The notes beneath the pieces are model-generated. The model saw only the letters and a list, made by a program, of their open reading frames with translations. It made no database searches and was not told the origin of the DNA. Made by a program: the position numbers and the translations under genes. From the NCBI GenBank assembly GCA_946543025.1, contig CAMNLN010000188.1, positions 1-6,951 on the forward strand: a stretch of DNA of 6,951 bases, given 5' to 3'. Of this stretch, positions 1-5,518 are shown one piece after another (the stretch's first letter is position 1; every line of letters starts with the position of its first letter). Source of the DNA: an uncultured Verrucomicrobiota bacterium (lineage in GTDB: Bacteria; Verrucomicrobiota; Kiritimatiellia; RFP12; UBA1067).

Positions 1-1853
1 TGGCCGAAATGGAAGCCCTCATAGCTTGCCGCATGAACGGCGTTCGAGGCCTGCCCGGCCCAGTTCTTGTACTTGTCCGCCACGCTGACCTCGGATGCGG
101 ACTCAGCCAGGTTCGTGTAGCTGTCCACGAAGTTGTACGTGCGCTGCGACTCGGGGAGGTTGGCGGCGTCGGTGGCCTTCTGCTGCCAGACGACGACGGT
201 GTACTTCGTCGGGGCGGGCTCCCAGTTGGCGTAGAGCGTCGTGTCCTTCGTGAGGCGCAGCATGCCGTTGCTGATCACGCCGCCCCAGTTGGCGAGCTGC
301 GCGGACGTGACGGTCGAGACGAGGTTGCTGTCGGAGCCAACCACCTTCACGCGAGGCGCGTTCGTGCTCGTGTACCATCCCTCGAAGGTGTAGCCCGTGC
401 GGGACGGAACGGGGAAGCGGTTCGTGCCCTCGTCCGCATAGAAGAAGTGGGGCGGGATGTAGGTGGCGCCCTGGCCCGTCTCGCCGGAGGAGAACGCGAG
501 CCAGTTGATGTTCACGAAGACGGGGTAGAGGTTGCGCGGCGTCGCCTCCGTGTTCTTCGTGCGCGTGAACACGTAGTTGGTGCCGAGGAGCTCGATCGGC
601 CCGCCGAGGACGTTCGTGGTCGCGCCGGGCATCACCTTTTCCGCCGACCAGCCGCGGAAGATCATGCGCGGCGTGGTGTTGGCGTTTTCCTCGCCGGGCT
701 GGCGGTCGGACGTGTCGTCGTACGTCACCCTCACGTCGGAGATCGGCACGGACGCCTGCATCGTGATGTTCGTCTTCTCCACGCCGGCCTCGACCACGAT
801 GTTCGTCGCCACTTCCTCCATGACGCCGCGGCGCACGGCGGTGATCGGCCAGTCGTCGCCGCTCGGCTGCTCGTGGAAGATCACGTAGCCCACGCGGTCG
901 AACACGGCGCGCAGGACATACTCGTTCTCGCCCGTCTCTCCCGGGTTGAACACGATCGGCTGCGTGAAGTCGAACTTGGTCGTGGCGTAGCCCTCGGCGT
1001 CGTAGGTCACGCCGTCCACGGTCTGCCCCGCCTTGGCGGGGGCGTACAGATGCCAGCCCATGAACGTGCGGCCGAGCGGAGACGGCAGCACCTCGGGGCG
1101 AACGAGCATCTCGCCGTCCTTCACGATCTGGCGGAACGTGGTGTTGCCCTCCATCGTGGTGAAGTAGCGGCGCACGTACTGGTTCCACGTAACAGAGTTT
1201 GTGTTGAAGTCGAGGCTGTAGAAGTCGTACAGGCGGCGGGCGGGGGTGCTGTCCGTCTTGGGGGTCTCGCCCTTCGTGATCGCGTACACGGAGAAGCCCG
1301 TCGCGTCGAACCAGAAGGCCGTGACGGCCGTGCGTGTGGCGTCGTACGTGAAACCGTAGCGGGACGCGTCAAGTTCCTCCACCTCGCCGTCGTCCGAAAG
1401 GTGGACGACGCCCAGCGGCGCGCCTTCCTTCACGGTCACCGGCTCGTCCAGCTCCACCGTCACCTGCACGGGCTCGCCGGCGGCGGGCTGCCATTTCCGG
1501 CCGTCGGCGCTGATCGAGACGTCGTACATCGCCAGCACGTTGGGGCTCTTTGCCGCAGGCGCGGCGGCGAGCAGACGCGGACGGCCCCGCCCCGGGGAAG
1601 TCCCCTCTCCCTCGCTTCCCTTGCGCCGGCGCGCGAAGCCATCCGCGATGCGCCTCTTGAATCCCTCGTCGCGCGTACGCGTAAGAGAAACTGCGGCGTT
1701 TCCGGGAATGCGGTTCCCTGCGGCGCGCACGGCAATCCGGCCGGACGCCCCGCGCCGGCTCAAGCGGTCTACGGCATGGGACCCCCCGGCCGTTGCGGTG
1801 CAAACCAGCATCGTAACCGCCATCAGGACGGCCATTTTCATCTTTGTCATCAT
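1..1853 (-). CDS. Secreted InlB-B-repeat (Listeria-Bacteroides repeat) surface protein, N-terminal 617 residues, 3' end outside window
   Basis: Exported, adhesin-like protein of unknown ligand. The frame is open from ATG at 1853 to the window edge, with an in-frame TAA two codons upstream. A GAAGGG lies 9 nt before the start. Residues 1-27 look like a signal peptide: MMTKMK n-region, hydrophobic 7-22, possible cleavage after SHA. Residues 28-95 are Arg-rich and low complexity. Residues 108-193 form a beta-rich domain (YDVSISADG to FSVYAIT) of the kind seen near the N-terminus of large Gram-positive surface proteins. Three degenerate InlB-B units follow, each with a Gly-Trp motif and a closing strand: FMGW 264-267/LRAVF 314-318, FRGW 399-402/LYPVF 442-446, FEGW 490-493/LYANW 540-544. 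A new module begins at YTVVVWQQK (551-559). The C-terminus, and hence any cell-wall, autotransporter or type IX anchor, is not visible. The gene has its own promoter. Repeat family confident; function inferred. Confidence 0.9.
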   Translation of the reverse strand, partial: MMTKMKMAVLMAVTMLVCTATAGGSHAVDRLSRRGASGRIAVRAAGNRIPGNAAVSLTRTRDEGFKRRIADGFARRRKGSEGEGTSPGRGRPRLLAAAPAAKSPNVLAMYDVSISADGRKWQPAAGEPVQVTVELDEPVTVKEGAPLGVVHLSDDGEVEELDASRYGFTYDATRTAVTAFWFDATGFSVYAITKGETPKTDSTPARRLYDFYSLDFNTNSVTWNQYVRRYFTTMEGNTTFRQIVKDGEMLVRPEVLPSPLGRTFMGWHLYAPAKAGQTVDGVTYDAEGYATTKFDFTQPIVFNPGETGENEYVLRAVFDRVGYVIFHEQPSGDDWPITAVRRGVMEEVATNIVVEAGVEKTNITMQASVPISDVRVTYDDTSDRQPGEENANTTPRMIFRGWSAEKVMPGATTNVLGGPIELLGTNYVFTRTKNTEATPRNLYPVFVNINWLAFSSGETGQGATYIPPHFFYADEGTNRFPVPSRTGYTFEGWYTSTNAPRVKVVGSDSNLVSTVTSAQLANWGGVISNGMLRLTKDTTLYANWEPAPTKYTVVVWQQKATDAANLPESQRTYNFVDSYTNLAESASEVSVADKYKNWAGQASNAVHAASYEGFHFG

Positions 1854-1888
1854 CTTTTATCGCCCTTCGTAAGCATAGTGGGTGAAAA

Positions 1889-1917
1889 GTCAGGAAATAT
1901 TCTAGCACGTTCCTGAC
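1889..1917. promoter_or_regulatory. Perfect inverted repeat bracketing the -10 box, candidate operator
   Basis: GTCAGGAA (1889-1896) and TTCCTGAC (1910-1917) are perfect 8-bp inverted arms with a 13-bp spacer. The arm centres are 21 bp apart, about two helical turns, as expected for a dimeric regulator reading one face of the DNA. The -10 hexamer (1899-1904) lies inside the spacer and the predicted start site lies in one arm. Binding here would occlude RNA polymerase, so repression is the simplest reading. Only part of the repeat would be transcribed, so an RNA hairpin is unlikely. The regulator is not identifiable from this window. Confidence 0.45.
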
Positions 1918-1927
1918 GTCGTTTCAA
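1899..1927 (-). promoter_or_regulatory. Sigma70-type extended -10 promoter for the InlB-repeat gene
   Basis: Read on the minus strand, TTGAAA (1927-1922) is followed by a 17-bp spacer and TAGAAT (1904-1899). Each hexamer matches consensus at five of six bases, and a TG extended -10 sits one base upstream of TAGAAT. The predicted start near 1892 gives a leader of about 39 nt before the ATG at 1853. Predicted from sequence only. Confidence 0.65.
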
Positions 1928-1948
1928 ACGGAAAATTGCAGTTATGCG

Positions 1949-2003
1949 TTTTTTTTTGGTCAATTTTTTAGCCAATTTACACCCCCTTTTTTTCGGCAAA
2001 AAA
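1949..2003. other. AT-rich intergenic segment with A/T homopolymer tracts
   Basis: On the plus strand: T9 (1949-1957), T6 (1964-1969), C5T7 (1982-1993) and A6 (1998-2003), inside an otherwise GC-rich window. On the minus strand the T runs are A-tracts upstream of the promoter at 1899-1927, from roughly -57 to -101 relative to the predicted start. They may form curved DNA or a distal UP-like element. No coding frame or clear hairpin terminator was found in the 203-bp gap (1854-2056). Confidence 0.5.
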
Positions 2004-2056
2004 CACCCTTGGCAAACATCCCGCCGGAAGAGGTCGGCGTGTCCCGGCCGAGGCCC

Positions 2057-4027
2057 TCACTCGGCGTCCCGCGTCAGGTTCTCGAGCTCCGTGGCGGCGG
2101 CCTCCCAGTCCGCCGTGTAGCGCTCGATCTCGAACTGGAGCGTCCGGACCTTGCGGTTCGCCTCGGCGAAATCGGTGGTCGGCTTCGGGTTGAACAGCTC
2201 CTCGCTCGCCGCGTCGAGGGCGGCCTGCAGCTCGTCAATCTTCTTCTCGCTCGTCTCGACGATCCGCTTCAGCTCCTTCACGCGGGGCGCGATCTTCGCG
2301 CGCGCGGCGGCGCGCTGCTGGCGAAGCTCCTTGGAGGTGGGAGCGGCGGCGGGGGCGCCGCCCCGGCCGGACGCCGCGTCCCGCGAAGGCGCCGGTCCCG
2401 ACATGTCCCCTCCCGCCTGCGCCTTTTTCTCGCAGTAGTAGTCGTAGCCGCCGGGGAACGACCGCACGCCGGCGGGCGTGATCTCAATGACGGAGGTGGC
2501 CACGGCGCGGACGAAGTCGATGTCGTGCGAGACGAGCAGGATCGTGCCCTTGTACTTCTGGAGCGCGTCCTGCAGGAGGCGCCGACCGTCGAGGTCAAGG
2601 TGCGTGGTCGGCTCGTCGAGGAGCAGGAAGTTCGGCGCGGAGAGGAAAAGGCGCAGGAACGCGAGGCGGATCTTCTCGCCGCCGGAGAGCACGCCAGACG
2701 GCTTCTCCACGTCGTTCTCGTCGAAGCCGAACGCGCCCAGCTGGTTGCGGAAGTTCTTCTCGCCGGAAATGTTCGTCCCGCCCTGCCAGGCGGCCTTGGC
2801 GACCTTGTAGACGCTCACGTCGGGCGGAATCGTCTCGGCGAATTCCTGCGAGAGGTAGCCCGTGACGACGTTGTGCCCGAGGATCGCCTTGCCCGCCGTC
2901 GGCCGACGCGTGCCGGCGACGAGGCGCATGAGCGTCGTCTTGCCGAGGCCGTTGTAGCCGATGATCGCCACCTTGTCGCCGCGCGTGACGTTGAAGGTCA
3001 CGCCGTGCAGGACGTTCTTCACGCCGTCGTAGCTGAACGACATGTCCTCGCAGCGGAACATCTCGATCCCGCTCGGCGGCGGATCGGCGAGGCGCAGGCG
3101 GCCGCGCTGGGAGTAGCGCTTGGGGAGGACGATCCGCGCCTCGTCGATCTTGTCGATGAGCTTCTGGCGGCTCTGCGCCTGCGCGGCCTTCGTGGCCTGC
3201 GCGCGGAAACGGTCCACGAACCGCTGCAGCTGCTCGCGGTGGTGGTCCTGGTTGGCCTTGGCCTGCACGAGCTGCTGGTAGCGGAGTTCGCGCTCGCGCA
3301 GGTACCAGTCGAGGTTCCCCTCGTAGCGCGTGCAGGTGCCGGCGTCCACCTCCACGATGACGTCCGTCAGGGTCCGCAGCAGGTAGCGGTCGTGCGAGAT
3401 GAGCATGAGCGTGCCCTGGTACTGCTTGAGGAACTTCTGGAGCCAGTCGACGGCGGGGAGGTCGAGGTAGTTCGAGGGCTCGTCGAGGAGCAGGAGGTCG
3501 GGATGCGAGGCGAGGACGCGGCTCAGCTCCGCGCGCATCCGCCAGCCGCCGGAGAACGAGGCGAACGGCTTCGCGAACTCCTCCACCGAGAAGCCGAGGC
3601 CGCCGAGCGCCACCTTCACGCGCGTCTCCAGGTCGTAGCCGCCCAGATGCTCGAAGGCGGTCTGCACCTCGCCGTACTCCTTGAGGACGCCCTTGTCGCC
3701 GGAACCGAGCTTCTGCTCCAGCTCGCGCATCCGCGCGTCCAGCTCGTGGAAGCCGGGCACGCCGCGCAGGGCGTACTCCAGCAGCGTCTCGTCCGGCGAG
3801 TCCGGCGCCGGGTTCTGGCGCGTGGAGCCGATGCGCGGGCTCTCCTCGACGATCAGCTCGCCATGGTCGGCGGACATCTCGCCGAGGATGATCTTGAAGA
3901 GCGTGGACTTTCCGGAGCCGTTCGGCCCCACCACGCCCACGCGCTCGCCCTTGTTCACGCGGAAGCTGACGTTCGAGAGGACGTCCTGCAGCCCGTAATG
4001 GACGGAAATGTCCTGGAAATCGAGCAT
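2057..4027 (-). CDS. ABC-F family ATPase (translation factor type, YheS/YdiF/Uup-like)
   Basis: Soluble ABC ATPase without membrane segments; 656 residues. Two nucleotide-binding domains: Walker A GPNGSGKST (34-42), signature FSGGW (158-162), Walker B LLLLDEPSNYLD (178-189), switch SHD (211-213); then Walker A GYNGLGKTT (357-365), signature LSGGEK (447-452), Walker B LLLDEPTTHLD (468-478), switch SHD (500-502). Both catalytic glutamates (E183, E472) are present. The interdomain linker (about 241-310) carries the conserved RFRAQATKAAQAQSR (273-287), the element that contacts P-site tRNA in ABC-F proteins. An Ala/Gly/Pro stretch (about 537-563) leads to a coiled-coil C-terminal domain (about 565-655). 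ABC-F members act on ribosomes, relieving stalls or protecting against antibiotics; which applies here cannot be read from sequence. ATG at 4027 directly follows the TAG of the upstream nuclease-like gene, with AAGG 7 nt before it, so translational coupling is likely. Full length. Confidence 0.96.
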   Translation of the reverse strand: MLDFQDISVHYGLQDVLSNVSFRVNKGERVGVVGPNGSGKSTLFKIILGEMSADHGELIVEESPRIGSTRQNPAPDSPDETLLEYALRGVPGFHELDARMRELEQKLGSGDKGVLKEYGEVQTAFEHLGGYDLETRVKVALGGLGFSVEEFAKPFASFSGGWRMRAELSRVLASHPDLLLLDEPSNYLDLPAVDWLQKFLKQYQGTLMLISHDRYLLRTLTDVIVEVDAGTCTRYEGNLDWYLRERELRYQQLVQAKANQDHHREQLQRFVDRFRAQATKAAQAQSRQKLIDKIDEARIVLPKRYSQRGRLRLADPPPSGIEMFRCEDMSFSYDGVKNVLHGVTFNVTRGDKVAIIGYNGLGKTTLMRLVAGTRRPTAGKAILGHNVVTGYLSQEFAETIPPDVSVYKVAKAAWQGGTNISGEKNFRNQLGAFGFDENDVEKPSGVLSGGEKIRLAFLRLFLSAPNFLLLDEPTTHLDLDGRRLLQDALQKYKGTILLVSHDIDFVRAVATSVIEITPAGVRSFPGGYDYYCEKKAQAGGDMSGPAPSRDAASGRGGAPAAAPTSKELRQQRAAARAKIAPRVKELKRIVETSEKKIDELQAALDAASEELFNPKPTTDFAEANRKVRTLQFEIERYTADWEAAATELENLTRDAE

Positions 4028-4699
4028 CTACCGCCCTTTCTTCAGCTGCGCGCGGCGGAAGTTCATCGGGTTCACGGCGGCGGGATCGGCCCAGAGGCCG
4101 AGCTTCGCCTCGCGCGCCTTCTTCTCCGCCGCCGAATAGTGCGGCGCCGGGCCGGTGCGCCGGTCGTGCCACGCGCACCCGTCCTCGATCATCCGCAGAT
4201 TGATCTCCTCGTCGTCGAGATAGACCGTGCCGAGGATCCAGCCGGCCGTGTCCTGCGCCGTCCATTCCACGCGCACCAGCTTGCCGCCGATGCGCTTGAA
4301 GAGCGCCGCCGCCGCCTCGCGCCCGTACGCCTGCTCGAGTTCCGGCGCGTCGATCTGGAAGAGCCGAACCTTGTGCGCGCCCGCCCGGTCCGTCACCCGG
4401 ATCGTGTCGCCGTCCAGGACGCGCGTCACGCGGCCCTCGAGCGTACGGACGGACGACTGCGCCACCACGCGCCCCCTCCCGTTCGAGTAGGTCACCCCCC
4501 CCCGCTTGACCGAGAAGACGTCGTTCGCCTCCTCCTTCGAGACGTTCAGCTCCGCCGGGTAGCCGTTCTTGAAGCTGCGGTGGAAGGTAATGGCGCGCGA
4601 CGGCAACGTCCATGCGATCGCCGCGCACAGGGCCGCCATGCCCGTCCTGCGAAAGCACGGCATCGCAATCTGACCGAAGATTTTCTCCATGTTTTTCAT
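4028..4699 (-). CDS. Exported staphylococcal nuclease-like (TNase/SNc) protein with altered active site
   Basis: 223 residues. The ATG at 4699 is chosen because GAGGAG lies exactly 6 nt upstream; the frame stays open further upstream (to 4924), but that stretch overlaps the PIN gene and looks non-coding. A signal peptide is likely: FRR (16-18), hydrophobic 21-32, cleavage near SRA (34-36), so the protein should be periplasmic or secreted. Residues 86-207 are a thermonuclease (OB-fold) domain. VLDGDT (94-99), VRLFQIDAPE (111-120) and a C-terminal GLWADP (201-206) are family hallmarks. Counterparts of SNase D21, R35, D40 and E43 are D98, R112, D117 and E120. The expected D-x-Y-G-R is DTAGW (150-154), so the positions of Tyr85 and catalytic Arg87 are Ala152 and Trp154. 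Fold assignment is secure; phosphodiesterase activity is doubtful, and a nucleic-acid-binding role is possible. Starts 10 nt after the PIN toxin stop. Confidence 0.94.
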   Translation of the reverse strand: MKNMEKIFGQIAMPCFRRTGMAALCAAIAWTLPSRAITFHRSFKNGYPAELNVSKEEANDVFSVKRGGVTYSNGRGRVVAQSSVRTLEGRVTRVLDGDTIRVTDRAGAHKVRLFQIDAPELEQAYGREAAAALFKRIGGKLVRVEWTAQDTAGWILGTVYLDDEEINLRMIEDGCAWHDRRTGPAPHYSAAEKKAREAKLGLWADPAAVNPMNFRRAQLKKGR

Positions 4700-4705
4700 T
4701 TCCCG

Positions 4706-4711
4706 CTCCTC
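4706..4711 (-). promoter_or_regulatory. Shine-Dalgarno of the nuclease-like gene, overlapping the PIN stop codon
   Basis: GAGGAG reads on the minus strand from 4711 to 4706, 6 nt before the ATG at 4699. Its first two bases are the last two of the PIN gene TGA (4712-4710). It fixes the nuclease-like start and suggests ribosomes ending on the toxin re-initiate here. Confidence 0.8.
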
Positions 4712-5096
4712 AAAAACCCTTAACCCCCGCTCCGTAGCGGATGACATCCGCGTCATGCGACAAGAGAAGCATGCCTTCCGCCCGCGCCTGCGCCACCAGC
4801 ATCCTGTCGAACGGATCGCGGTGAATCCAAGGCAAGGCGCCCACCCCCTGCGCATGGCGAGAGACAAATGGCATCTCCTCAAGGCCCGAGGCCAGCGCGT
4901 CGGCACAAACCGCATCCGCCGCACACGGCATCGCCGCAGGCTTCAGCGCATGCTTGATGGCGATCTCCAGCATGGAGATCGAGCTGAAGAAAAGACGCGA
5001 GCCTTCCCGCAGCAGCAAGTCGCGGATTTCCGCCGGCAGCCGCGGGCTGTCGGACAGAAACCAGATGAGCGCATGCGTGTCAAAGAGAATCCGCAT
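4710..5096 (-). CDS. PIN-domain RNase toxin, VapC-like (Sll0205-type)
   Basis: 128-residue single-domain PIN protein, the toxin of a type II toxin-antitoxin pair. PIN toxins are Mg2+-dependent RNases, usually cutting tRNA or rRNA; the target here is unknown. Acidic residues at the expected places: D6 in ILFDTHALIW (3-12), E44 in SSISMLEIAIK (38-48), D94 and D97 in HRDPFDRML (92-100), D115 and D117 in LLSHDADVIRYG (111-122). The DTHALIW and HRDPFDR signatures resemble the Sll0205-like PIN subgroup. Length is normal and no catalytic position is lost, so the toxin looks intact. AAGGGA lies 5 nt before the ATG at 5096. The gene overlaps the antitoxin by 17 bp, the usual antitoxin-first order, and ends 10 nt before the nuclease-like gene. 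Confidence 0.94.
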   Translation of the reverse strand: MRILFDTHALIWFLSDSPRLPAEIRDLLLREGSRLFFSSISMLEIAIKHALKPAAMPCAADAVCADALASGLEEMPFVSRHAQGVGALPWIHRDPFDRMLVAQARAEGMLLLSHDADVIRYGAGVKGF

Positions 5097-5364
5097 AGAA
5101 ATCCCTTGCGATCTCCGCGTCCAGCGCCTTATCTTGCGCTTCCCAGTCCGCAGGAAAGGCCCATTTCCCCTTTGCGATGCCGATTCGCGGCGACGCGGGC
5201 GGATCCTGCATCGTCAGCGCGAACGGAATGCCCTTCACGCGCCGGCACCGCTGAAGGAACATCCGCACAGCCGTGGATATGTCGATGCCGAGAGATGCGA
5301 ATATCGCCGAAACATCCTCCTTCAACGGACGATCGACCCGAATCTGAATAAGCGATTGCTGCAT
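5080..5364 (-). CDS. RelB/DinJ-family antitoxin of a type II toxin-antitoxin pair
   Basis: 94 residues from the ATG at 5364, with AGGAGA 7 nt upstream. A TTG one codon earlier is possible but worse placed. Residues 5-50 fit the RelB/DinJ ribbon-helix-helix: strand LIQIRVD (5-11), helix PLKEDVSAIFASLG (13-26), the characteristic I-S-T-A-V after a D (28-33), helix RMFLQRCRR (34-42) and GIPFAL (45-50). This half should dimerise and bind its own promoter. The acidic, aromatic tail (about 68-94) with FPADW (70-74) and DAEIARDFY (82-90) should wrap the toxin. It precedes and overlaps the PIN toxin and has its own promoter with repeats over the start site, consistent with autoregulation. RelB/DinJ proteins classically pair with RelE/YafQ-fold toxins, so a PIN partner is noteworthy. 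Confidence 0.92.
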   Translation of the reverse strand: MQQSLIQIRVDRPLKEDVSAIFASLGIDISTAVRMFLQRCRRVKGIPFALTMQDPPASPRIGIAKGKWAFPADWEAQDKALDAEIARDFYADSL

Positions 5365-5371
5365 CAATCAT

Positions 5372-5377
5372 TCTCCT
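5372..5377 (-). promoter_or_regulatory. Shine-Dalgarno of the antitoxin gene
   Basis: AGGAGA on the minus strand ends 7 nt before the ATG at 5364. It favours that ATG over the in-frame TTG at 5367 and over the out-of-frame ATG at 5371, which it abuts. Confidence 0.75.
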
Positions 5378-5396
5378 ATTGACTGCAATGACAATG
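5378..5396. repeat. CAATG direct/inverted repeats in the antitoxin leader, candidate autoregulatory operator
   Basis: CAATG occurs twice in tandem (5386-5390 and 5392-5396) and ATTG (5378-5381) forms an inverted pair with CAAT (5386-5389). The cluster sits between the -10 box and the Shine-Dalgarno, where antitoxin ribbon-helix-helix dimers commonly bind. The elements are short, so chance occurrence is possible. Confidence 0.35.
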
Positions 5397-5398
5397 TA

Positions 5399-5427
5399 AG
5401 TATATCGAATTGTTCCGTAATGGTCAA
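5399..5427 (-). promoter_or_regulatory. Sigma70-type promoter for the antitoxin-toxin-nuclease-like-ABC-F cluster
   Basis: On the minus strand TTGACC (5427-5422), a 17-bp spacer, then TATACT (5404-5399); each hexamer matches consensus at five of six bases. The predicted start near 5392 leaves a leader of about 28 nt. It is the only good promoter seen before the four tightly spaced genes, which suggests one transcript. A 12-bp palindrome TTATTCAAATAA lies just upstream at 5434-5445. Confidence 0.65.
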
Positions 5428-5463
5428 CCGCCGTTATTCAAATAAAACCTCACGACAAAGAAC

Positions 5464-5497
5464 AAACGGGTCGCCTCGCGAGAGGCGACCCGTTTTT
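5464..5497 (-). terminator. Strong hairpin terminator after pckG, possibly bidirectional
   Basis: A perfect 14-bp stem (5464-5477 with 5482-5495) closes a four-base loop. On the minus strand it starts 24 nt after the pckG stop and runs into a T-rich tail (TTTGTTCTTT). On the plus strand the same stem has a GCGA loop and ends in T5 (5493-5497), so it could also stop transcription entering from the other side. It separates pckG from the toxin-antitoxin promoter. Confidence 0.88.
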
Positions 5498-5518
5498 AGT
5501 GTCTCGCAGGGGTGGAGC

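Noticed and set aside
1835..1853. Downstream in-frame ATGs (1850, 1841, 1835) as the start of the InlB-repeat protein
   Set aside because: They cannot be excluded, but the ATG at 1853 has the best-spaced purine-rich site (GAAGGG, 9 nt) and keeps the charged n-region of the signal peptide.
9..1916. Long open frame of 635 codons on the plus strand, opposite the InlB-repeat gene
   Set aside because: Its product is a low-complexity Arg/Val/Leu/His/Gly-rich sequence without a domain. It is an antisense shadow created by strong third-position G/C in the real minus-strand gene, whose translation shows a signal peptide and InlB repeats.
1980..2056. Hairpin terminator after the ABC-F gene
   Set aside because: A 5-bp TCGGC/GCCGA stem (2034-2038 with 2047-2051) exists, but the nearest T run on the minus strand is about 30 nt further on and no clean stem-plus-U-tract is formed. 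Termination probably occurs here but I cannot place it.
2009..4723. Open frame of 904 codons on the plus strand, opposite the ABC-F and nuclease-like genes
   Set aside because: It spans two clear minus-strand genes, has biased composition and no motifs. Long antisense frames are expected at this GC content.
4700..4924. A 75-residue N-terminal extension of the nuclease-like protein, starting at 4924
   Set aside because: It lies entirely within the PIN gene apart from about 10 nt, is Arg/Trp/Cys-rich without similarity to anything, and would bury the signal peptide. The Shine-Dalgarno at 4706-4711 marks the start at 4699.
5129..5371. Alternative minus-strand frame starting at the ATG at 5371
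   Set aside because: The AGGAGA abuts this ATG with no spacing, and its product is not antitoxin-like. The overlapping frame from 5364 gives a recognisable RelB/DinJ protein.
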